64,000 bases of DNA from assembly GCF_029541745.1 (NCBI RefSeq), contig NZ_CP089746.1, positions 1,240,001 through 1,304,000 of the forward strand. The letters run 5' to 3'. Shown here piece after piece: positions 59,212 through 64,000 of the stretch. Each line of letters begins with the position of its first letter. The first letter of the stretch is position 1. This DNA is from Streptomyces sp. LX-29 (GTDB lineage: Bacteria; Actinomycetota; Actinomycetes; Streptomycetales; Streptomycetaceae). A program made the translations under genes and the position numbers. The notes under the pieces are model-generated. The model was not told where the DNA came from. It ran no database searches and saw only the letters and a list, made by a program, of their open reading frames with translations.

Positions 59212-59736
59212 ATGAGCGACACCGAACCGTCCCGCCCCGCCGGCCCCGTCGTCCTCGACGTGTGGTGCGAGCTCCAGTGCCCCGACTGCCGCGGCGCGCT
59301 GAGTGACCTGCACGCCCTGCGCGAGCGCTACGCGGACCGCCTGGAGATCCGGCTGCGTCACTTCCCGCTGGAGCGGCACAAGCACGCCCACGCGGCCGCG
59401 CAGGCCGCGGAGGAGGCGGCGGAGCAGGGCCAGGGCTGGCCGTACGTGGAGGCGGTGCTGGCCCGCGCGGAGCAGCTCGGCGAGCGCGGCGAGTCGCTGC
59501 TGGTCGAGGTGGCACGGGAACTGGGCCTGGACGCCGAGGAGATGGACACCGCGCTGATCGACGGCCGGCACATCCTGATCGTCGACGCGGACCACGCCGA
59601 GGGCAAGGCGATCGGCGTCACCGGCACTCCGACGTACGTGATCGGCGGGGAGCGGCTGGACGGCGGCAAGAGCCAGGAGGGCCTGCGCGAGCGCATCGAG
59701 GAGATCGCGGACCGGCTGCTGGCCGACCAGGGCTGA
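59212..59736 (+). CDS. DsbA-family thioredoxin-like oxidoreductase
   Basis: 174 aa, ATG 59212. Thioredoxin-fold with helical insert. The active site is CELQCPDCRGALSDLHAL near residue 20 (CPDC, with an extra Cys before it), and the cis-proline region reads IGVTGTPTYVIGGERLDGG. No signal peptide or membrane helix is seen, so it is probably cytoplasmic, FrnE/HCCA-isomerase-like rather than a secreted DsbA. It is therefore a poor candidate for the VKOR partner at 22.7 kb. Confidence 0.85.
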   Translation: MSDTEPSRPAGPVVLDVWCELQCPDCRGALSDLHALRERYADRLEIRLRHFPLERHKHAHAAAQAAEEAAEQGQGWPYVEAVLARAEQLGERGESLLVEVARELGLDAEEMDTALIDGRHILIVDADHAEGKAIGVTGTPTYVIGGERLDGGKSQEGLRERIEEIADRLLADQG

Positions 59737-59756
59737 CCGCCGAGCCGGGGGCCCGA

Positions 59757-59815
59757 CCGCCACGCGGCACCGGGCCCCGGCTCGGCCGCCACGCGGCACC
59801 GGGCCCCCGGCTCGG
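59757..59815. repeat. 29/30-bp direct duplication
   Basis: CCGCCACGCGGCACCGGGCC plus CCGGCTCGG at 59757-59785 is repeated with one extra C at 59786-59815, just after the DsbA-family stop codon. Confidence 0.9.
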
Positions 59816-59845
59816 CACCGGAACCGTGGCAGGTTCACGGGGCGC

Positions 59846-60087
59846 GGTCTCAGGGGCCCGGTCTCACGGGCCGGCCTCGGGGGGGGCCGGCATCAGGGCC
59901 CGGTCTCAGGCGCCCGATCTCACTGGCCCATTTCACGGCCCGGTCGGTCTCACGGCCCGGCCTCACAGGCCGACCTCAGGGGCCCGGCTCAGGGCCCCGG
60001 TCTCACGGGCCCGGTCTCACCGGCCGCATCTCGCGGCCCGGTCGGTCTCACGGCGGTCTCAGGGTCGGCCTCACGGGCCCGGTCTCA
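59846..60087. repeat. Degenerate GGTCTCA array (nine exact copies)
   Basis: GGTCTCA occurs at 59846, 59860, 59902, 59946, 59999, 60013, 60044, 60055 and 60081, embedded in GGGCCC-rich units (CACGGGCCCGGTCT type), with further decayed CCTCA copies between. Spacing is irregular (11-53 bp). All point the same way. The region between the DsbA-family stop and the GNAT gene holds no convincing gene. Confidence 0.85.
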
Positions 60088-60268
60088 GGGCCGGTTCATG
60101 GACCCACAGCCCACGGTCACGCCCCCGAGCGTCCTCGGGCGGGACAGGGCGGGAACAGGGCGGGAACAGGGCGGGGCAAGGTGGGGTCCGGTGTCTCGCG
60201 CGCATGGCGTGCCGGCGCCCAGGGCCGCTCCGCCGGAGCGGCGCCGGCATCGGGCCTACCCGGCGTCG

Positions 60269-61108
60269 CTAGAGCAGCTCCTTGGCGAGGTGGTAGCGGG
60301 TGGGGCGGTAGTCGAGGGACTCGTAGAGCCGCAGCGCGGGCGCGTTGCCCGCGAAGACGTGCAGCCCCAGGGTGCGCGCCCCGACCGCCAGGCTCTCCCG
60401 CTCCGCCAGGAGCATCAGGGCGCGGCCGTGGCCGTGGCGGCGGTGCCGCGCGTCCACCTCGACCGTGAGGACATACGCGTCCACGCCGTCCTCCAACCCG
60501 CCGCCGAAGGCCACCCAGAGCGTGCCGACGTCGATGCCGTGGTGGGCGAGGACCCGCAGCGCGACGTTCTCCCCGGCGGGCCCCTCGGGGAGCTTGGCCG
60601 CGTGGTCGGCGTCCGTCGCGGCGCGGGCCCGCTCCTCCGGCACGCCGCGCTCCACCAGGCAGCGGACGCGGTGCGCACGCTCGCGCGGGAGCCACTCCGC
60701 GTAGTCGTCCGCCGTCATGGCGCGCGGCTCGCCGCCCGCGGGCAGGGCGGGCGCCACCTGTGGCAGCTCCTTGACCATCTGACGGCCGCGCTCGCCGTAG
60801 CCGAGCGCGCCCGCGAGCCCCAGGGCGGTCGTGGCGGTGGCCGGAAGGGTGGTCTCGACGCGCCGGCACCCCCAGCCGCGCAGCACCTCCTCGGCGGCCA
60901 GCGCGGCGACCGTGCCCCGGCCGCGGTGCCGGTCGCGCTCGTCGATCTCCAGGCGTTCGATCCGGCCGACGGTCGGCCCGAAGCGCGCGGAGGTGGCCAG
61001 CTCGATCCGGCCGACCGGCCGACTGTTGACGCACACCTCGTACGCGCGGGCACGCCCGCCGTCGTCGGTACGCCGCTCGGGCGCGGAGGGCCGCAGAGTG
61101 GTGGTCAT
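60269..61108 (-). CDS. Tandem GNAT N-acetyltransferase
   Basis: 279 aa, two GNAT domains. The first (residues ~20-115) has VGRIERLEIDERDRHRGRGT with the acetyl-CoA loop, the second (~125-279) has VEVDARHRRHGHGRALMLLA and LGLHVFAGNAPALRLYESLD, the fuller signature. Substrate unknown. Many such double-domain proteins in streptomycetes resemble mycothiol synthase, but I cannot make that call; MshD would be longer. 139 bp downstream of pabC in the same direction. Confidence 0.85.
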   Translation of the reverse strand: MTTTLRPSAPERRTDDGGRARAYEVCVNSRPVGRIELATSARFGPTVGRIERLEIDERDRHRGRGTVAALAAEEVLRGWGCRRVETTLPATATTALGLAGALGYGERGRQMVKELPQVAPALPAGGEPRAMTADDYAEWLPRERAHRVRCLVERGVPEERARAATDADHAAKLPEGPAGENVALRVLAHHGIDVGTLWVAFGGGLEDGVDAYVLTVEVDARHRRHGHGRALMLLAERESLAVGARTLGLHVFAGNAPALRLYESLDYRPTRYHLAKELL

Positions 61109-61247
61109 CCTCGTGTTCTACCTGCCGGGCGGCCGGCCGTCACCAGCTTCGGGGAAGCCGGCCGCGGCGACCACCCCGCGCGACACCGCCCGTATGCGCG
61201 CGACCGCGCGGGCGGACGACCGGGAGCGGTGCGGCGTAGGGGCCGGG

Positions 61248-62087
61248 CTACGCCGGGTCGGGCTCGACCGCCGAACGCTCCGCGAAGATCCGCATGGCCT
61301 TGGCGGCGACCGGCCCCGGCACACCCGGATCCGACAGCAGCGTCCGCTCGTCCAGCCTCGCCACTGCCTGGACGTCCCGCAGGCTGGAGGTCAGAAAGAC
61401 CTCCTCCGCCCGGCTCAGCACGTCGAACGGCAGGTCGGCCTCCTGGGCGCCCACCCAGTCGACCACCAGGGCCCGGGTGATGCCCGCCAGGCAGCCCGCG
61501 GCGACCGGGGGCGTGTAGAGCTCGCCGTCGAGCACCACGAAGACGTTGGAGCCGGTGCCCTCGCAGAGCCGGCCGACGGTGTTGGCGAACAGCGCCTCGC
61601 TGGCGCCCTGTTGGTGGGCCCGCGCGAGGGCGATCACGTTCTCGGCGTAGGAGGTCGTCTTCAGTCCCGCCAGCGCGGAGCGCTCGTTCCGCGTCCAGGG
61701 CACGGTGATCGCGGCGGTGGTGTCCGCGCGGGGCGCGGAGACGCCGAGGGCGACCGCCAGGGTCGGGCCCGTGGTGCCGCGCTCGGAGCCGAGGGGGGAG
61801 ATGCCGCCGGTGTAGGTGATCCGGAGCCGGCCGCGTTCCATCGGGTTGGCCGCCAGCACCTGGGCGCAGGCGTGCCGCACCTCGTCCAGGTCCGGCTCGG
61901 GGAGCCCGAGCCCCCGCGCGGAGCGGGCGAGCCGCTCCAGGTGGCGGGTGACGGCGAAGGCCCGGCCGCGCTCGGCCTTGAGCGTCTCGAAGACCCCGTC
62001 ACCGACCGTCAGTCCGTGGTCGAAGACCGACACCCGCGCGGTGTCCGCCGCGCGCAGCGCGCCGTCCAGCCAGATCGTTCCCGTCAC
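61248..62087 (-). CDS. pabC: Aminodeoxychorismate lyase, class IV PLP enzyme (PabC-like)
   Basis: 279 aa from GTG 62087, overlapping the pabB stop (GTGA). Branched-chain-aminotransferase fold: VFDHGLTVGDGVFETLKAER at the N-terminus, the PLP lysine in ALAGLKTTSYAENVIALARA near residue 140, and EALFANTVGRLCEGTGSNVF. It should release pyruvate from aminodeoxychorismate to give p-aminobenzoate. A D-amino acid or branched-chain aminotransferase of the same fold cannot be excluded by sequence alone; the pabB neighbour settles it. Confidence 0.88.
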   Translation of the reverse strand: MTGTIWLDGALRAADTARVSVFDHGLTVGDGVFETLKAERGRAFAVTRHLERLARSARGLGLPEPDLDEVRHACAQVLAANPMERGRLRITYTGGISPLGSERGTTGPTLAVALGVSAPRADTTAAITVPWTRNERSALAGLKTTSYAENVIALARAHQQGASEALFANTVGRLCEGTGSNVFVVLDGELYTPPVAAGCLAGITRALVVDWVGAQEADLPFDVLSRAEEVFLTSSLRDVQAVARLDERTLLSDPGVPGPVAAKAMRIFAERSAVEPDPA

Positions 62088-63151
62088 CGTACGGCCCCTT
62101 CCGTCGGCTGATGTGCCCCCGACGCTACCGCGAGCAGCCGGGACGCCTTCAGCTCGGTTTCCCGCCACTCCCGCTCGGGGTCCGAGCCCCAGGTGATGCC
62201 GGCGCCGGTGCCGAAGCGCAACACCGGCCCGCCGGGGAGGTCCTCGGGCGTCCGGTCGATCCAGAAGGTGCGGATGCCGACCGCGAGCTCACCGGCGCCG
62301 CTGTCGGCGTCCACCCAGCCGATCCCGCCGCAGTACGGGCCGCGGGGCGCGGTCTCCAGCTCCCGGATGATCCGCAGGGCGCTCGACTTGGGCGCGCCGG
62401 TCACCGAGCCCGGCGGAAACGTTCCGGCGAAGAGCTCCGCCCACCCCGCCCCCTCGGCCAGCTGCCCGCGGACCGTGGAGACCAGGTGGACCAGGCCGGG
62501 GTGGGGTTCCACGGCGCACAGCGCCGGCACGGTCACCGAACCGGTGGCGCAGACCCGCCCCAGGTCGTTGCGGACCAGGTCCACGATCATCACGTTCTCG
62601 GCGTGGTCCTTCTCCAGCAGATCCGCGGCGGTGCGCCCGGTGCCCTTGATCGGCCCGGACTCCACCGTCCGGCCGGTGCGCCGCAGATACAGCTCGGGCG
62701 AGGCCGTGGCGACCTCCACGCCGTGCCGGGGCAGTCGGACGGTCCCCGCGTACGGGGCCGGGTTGCCGCGCGCCAGCACGGCCGTGAGCGCGTCCACGTC
62801 GGCCCGCGCGGGGTCGGGCAGCGGGGCGGACAGCACCCGGCACAGATTGGCCTGGTAGACGTCGCCGGCCGCGATGTACGCGCGGATGCGACGCACGCCC
62901 TCCTCGTAGGCGACCCGGTCCAGGGAGGAGGTCCAGTCGGCGGGAGCCGGGCCGCGCCAGGCCCCGGGCACCGGCTCGGGCACCGGTTCACTGCGCACAT
63001 CGCCGAACCGGGCACACACGAGCCCGCCCTCGAAGTCCGCGACCACGGCCCAGAAGCCCCTGGAGTCCAGGGCCGCCGGATCGCTGGTCACATCGCGCAG
63101 ATCGGTGGCGACGAGGCCGCCGAAGCGGGCCAGAGGGGGGAGGTCGTACAC
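62084..63151 (-). CDS. pabB: Aminodeoxychorismate synthase component I (PabB-like, chorismate-binding)
   Basis: 355 aa from GTG 63151; weak ribosome binding site. Chorismate-binding domain: SSLDRVAYEEGVRRIRAYIA, DVYQANLCRVLSAPLPDP, GPIKGTGRTAADLLEKDHAE (PIKGT; lysine as in aminodeoxychorismate rather than anthranilate synthases), FPPGSVTGAPKSSALRIIRE. It is ~100 residues shorter than TrpE/E. coli PabB, with the N-terminal half reduced. PabA is not nearby. With pabC it supplies p-aminobenzoate for folate from chorismate made by the aro genes. Confidence 0.9.
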   Translation of the reverse strand: MYDLPPLARFGGLVATDLRDVTSDPAALDSRGFWAVVADFEGGLVCARFGDVRSEPVPEPVPGAWRGPAPADWTSSLDRVAYEEGVRRIRAYIAAGDVYQANLCRVLSAPLPDPARADVDALTAVLARGNPAPYAGTVRLPRHGVEVATASPELYLRRTGRTVESGPIKGTGRTAADLLEKDHAENVMIVDLVRNDLGRVCATGSVTVPALCAVEPHPGLVHLVSTVRGQLAEGAGWAELFAGTFPPGSVTGAPKSSALRIIRELETAPRGPYCGGIGWVDADSGAGELAVGIRTFWIDRTPEDLPGGPVLRFGTGAGITWGSDPEREWRETELKASRLLAVASGAHQPTEGAVR

Positions 63152-63248
63152 GTCAGCGAGTCTATGGCGGGGGGCCCAAGGGTGCCTCGGGCAGGTGAAT
63201 CGAAGGTGTCCGCGAGGACAGCGGCTCAGCACGCTGGGGAAACGGAAT

Positions 63249-63276
63249 TTGAGCTGGCTCAGGAATCCGCTAGAGT
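63249..63276 (+). promoter_or_regulatory. Promoter of the Gly-Cys-Val-Val-Val tRNA operon
   Basis: TTGAGC (63249-63254), 16-base spacer, TAGAGT (63271-63276): a good vegetative (HrdB-like) promoter, 46 bp before the first tRNA and following pabB on the opposite strand. Confidence 0.75.
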
Positions 63277-63322
63277 TCAACACGTCGCCGGGACGCGGAA
63301 GCGCCCCGGAGAAACGACACCT

Positions 63323-63395
63323 GCGGACGTGGCTCAGTTGGTAGAGCATCACCTTGCCAAGGTGAGGGTCGCGAGTTCGAATCTCGTCGTCCGCT
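63323..63395 (+). tRNA. tRNA-Gly (anticodon GCC)
   Basis: 73 bases. Acceptor GCGGACG/CGTCCGC, D-arm GCTC/GAGC, anticodon stem TCACC/GGTGA with loop TTGCCAA (GCC), T-arm CGAGTTCGAATCTCG, discriminator T. Reads GGC, the commonest Gly codon here. No CCA encoded. Confidence 0.97.
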
Positions 63396-63425
63396 CGGAG
63401 TGGGGGATTCCCGTCCCCCGCGACT

Positions 63426-63499
63426 GGTGGAGTGGCCGAGAGGCGAGGCAACGGCCTGCAAAGCCGTCTACACGGGTTCAAATCCCGTCTCCACCTCCA
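63426..63499 (+). tRNA. tRNA-Cys (anticodon GCA)
   Basis: 71-base body (63426-63496) plus encoded CCA (63497-63499). Acceptor GGTGGAG/CTCCACC, anticodon loop CTGCAAA (GCA), T-arm CGGGTTCAAATCCCG, discriminator T73 as usual for tRNA-Cys. The only tRNA of the five with an encoded CCA. Confidence 0.97.
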
Positions 63500-63500
63500 A

Positions 63501-63572
63501 GGACGATTAGCTCAGCGGGAGAGCGCTTCCCTGACACGGAAGAGGTCACTGGTTCAATCCCAGTATCGTCCA
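63501..63572 (+). tRNA. tRNA-Val (anticodon GAC), copy 1
   Basis: 72 bases. Acceptor GGACGAT/ATCGTCC, anticodon stem CTTCC/GGAAG with loop CTGACAC (GAC), T-arm ACTGGTTCAATCCCAGT, discriminator A. One base after the tRNA-Cys CCA. Reads GUC. Confidence 0.97.
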
Positions 63573-63595
63573 CTCGGATCCGCGAGGATCCGCCC

Positions 63596-63667
63596 GCGCG
63601 ATTAGCTCAGCGGGAGAGCGCTTCCCTGACACGGAAGAGGTCACTGGTTCAATCCCAGTATCGCGCA
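63596..63667 (+). tRNA. tRNA-Val (anticodon GAC), copy 2 with variant acceptor stem
   Basis: 72 bases. Identical to copies 1 and 3 from base 5 onward, except that the acceptor is GCGCGAT/ATCGCGC instead of GGACGAT/ATCGTCC: changes on both arms preserve every pair. Discriminator A. Functional by structure. Confidence 0.95.
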
Positions 63668-63709
63668 CGCAGTGCCCGCATGTAGGTGGTTGATTCGTGC
63701 GGTTCCCGA

Positions 63710-63781
63710 GGACGATTAGCTCAGCGGGAGAGCGCTTCCCTGACACGGAAGAGGTCACTGGTTCAATCCCAGTATCGTCCA
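63710..63781 (+). tRNA. tRNA-Val (anticodon GAC), copy 3
   Basis: 72 bases, sequence identical to copy 1. Ends just before the terminator at 63793. Confidence 0.97.
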
Positions 63782-63792
63782 CACCGATAAGG

Positions 63793-63824
63793 CCGAGGGC
63801 CGGAGCTTCCGCTCCGGCCCTCGG
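63793..63824. terminator. Terminator of the tRNA operon
   Basis: Perfect 14-bp stem (63793-63806 with 63811-63824, arm CCGAGGGCCGGAGC), 4-base loop, followed by TCGTTTCCCC. Twelve bases after the last tRNA; may also end the leftward gene at 63837. Confidence 0.9.
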
Positions 63825-63836
63825 TCGTTTCCCCGC

Positions 63837-64000
63837 TCAGGACGAGAAGAGCATGCGGCCGAAGGTGCGGTGCCGGTGGCCGTGGTGCCCGTGGTGGCCC
63901 TGGTGCGGCGCACCCCACGCGGGAGCGGCCGGGTACGCCTGCGGGGCCGGCGGGGGCGGCGGCGGGGCGGCCTGCGTCCACTGCGCCTCAAGCTGGGTCA
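63837..64000 (-). CDS. C-terminus of an unidentified protein, cut by the window edge
   Basis: About 53 residues from a leftward gene ending in TGA at 63837-63839: [20 protein letters not shown] ... GAPHQGHHGHHGHRHRTFGR then MLFSS. A polyproline segment is followed by His-Gly repeats, suggesting a disordered, perhaps metal-binding tail. The hairpin at 63793-63824 lies 12 bp after the stop. Function cannot be judged from this end. Confidence 0.6.
   Translation of the reverse strand, partial: TQLEAQWTQAAPPPPPPAPQAYPAAPAWGAPHQGHHGHHGHRHRTFGRMLFSS

Noticed and set aside
63323..63781. tRNA cluster as an integration site for an ICE or prophage
   Set aside because: No integrase, excisionase or duplicated tRNA 3' end is present; the tRNA copies are whole genes in one operon.

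Overview
This is a contiguous piece of a Streptomyces-type chromosome. Very high GC, GTG/TTG starts with GA-rich ribosome binding sites, and the developmental genes bldD and ssgB point to the genus. The gene order (pyrC-pyrB-pyrR / bldD / nusB-efp / aro cluster / alaS / rpsD / hisS / relA-apt-secFD-yajC / ruvBAC / pdxTS / pim genes / thrS / ssgB) is, from memory, that of the core arm of Streptomyces chromosomes around SCO1480-SCO1550. I see no prophage, ICE, insertion sequence, CRISPR array or secondary-metabolite cluster.

Layout. 1-2.1 kb: pyrimidine genes (pyrC cut by the window edge, pyrB, pyrR) with a PyrR-type RNA hairpin in the pyrR leader. 2.2-2.8 kb: bldD, divergent, with a probable self-operator. 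3.4-5.7 kb: nusB, efp and an M24-fold protein with altered metal ligands. 5.9-11.2 kb: a P-loop kinase-like protein and the shikimate genes aroQ, aroB, aroK, aroC, aroE, coupled by 4-base overlaps from aroC to aroQ. 11.3-17.1 kb: mltG, ruvX, alaS and two small membrane proteins in one long leftward run. 17.2-20.9 kb: a STAND-type ATPase, rpsD, and a DUF2470 gene behind an iron-box-like operator. 21.2-28.1 kb: rarA, a VKOR protein, hisS, a metallo-hydrolase, a cyclophilin and a DUF349 protein. 28.3-37.8 kb: relA, apt, secF, secD, yajC, ruvB, ruvA, ruvC. 37.9-40.6 kb: a YebC-family gene, pdxT, pdxS. 41-44.6 kb: a membrane protein and the phosphatidylinositol mannoside genes pimA, acyltransferase, pgsA. 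44.8-55.2 kb: an EF-G-like GTPase, an unknown membrane protein, a HIT hydrolase, a potassium channel, thrS, an unknown gene coupled to a DUF4365 nuclease-like gene, and a DEDDh exonuclease. 55.3-64 kb: two tRNA-Val(CAC), small membrane proteins, ssgB, a CGNR regulator, a DsbA-family protein, a tandem GNAT, pabC/pabB, and a five-tRNA operon (Gly, Cys, Val, Val, Val).

How the genes work together. Most are housekeeping: nucleotide supply (pyr, apt), chorismate and its use for folate (aro, pabBC), translation (efp, alaS, hisS, thrS, rpsD, tRNAs), stringent response (relA), protein export (SecDF-YajC), recombination (ruvABC, ruvX, rarA), PLP synthesis (pdxST) and inositol lipid synthesis (pgsA-acyltransferase-pimA). 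Development enters through bldD and ssgB.

The least explained material is: (i) the 403-aa unknown gene coupled to the DUF4365 gene; (ii) the STAND ATPase with no output domain; (iii) two apparently degenerate enzymes (M24 protein, EF-G-like GTPase); (iv) the iron-box/DUF2470 promoter; and (v) many unrelated short tandem-repeat patches between genes. No clearly new multi-gene system is proven; item (i) is the best candidate. All motif and synteny calls are by eye, without database searches.
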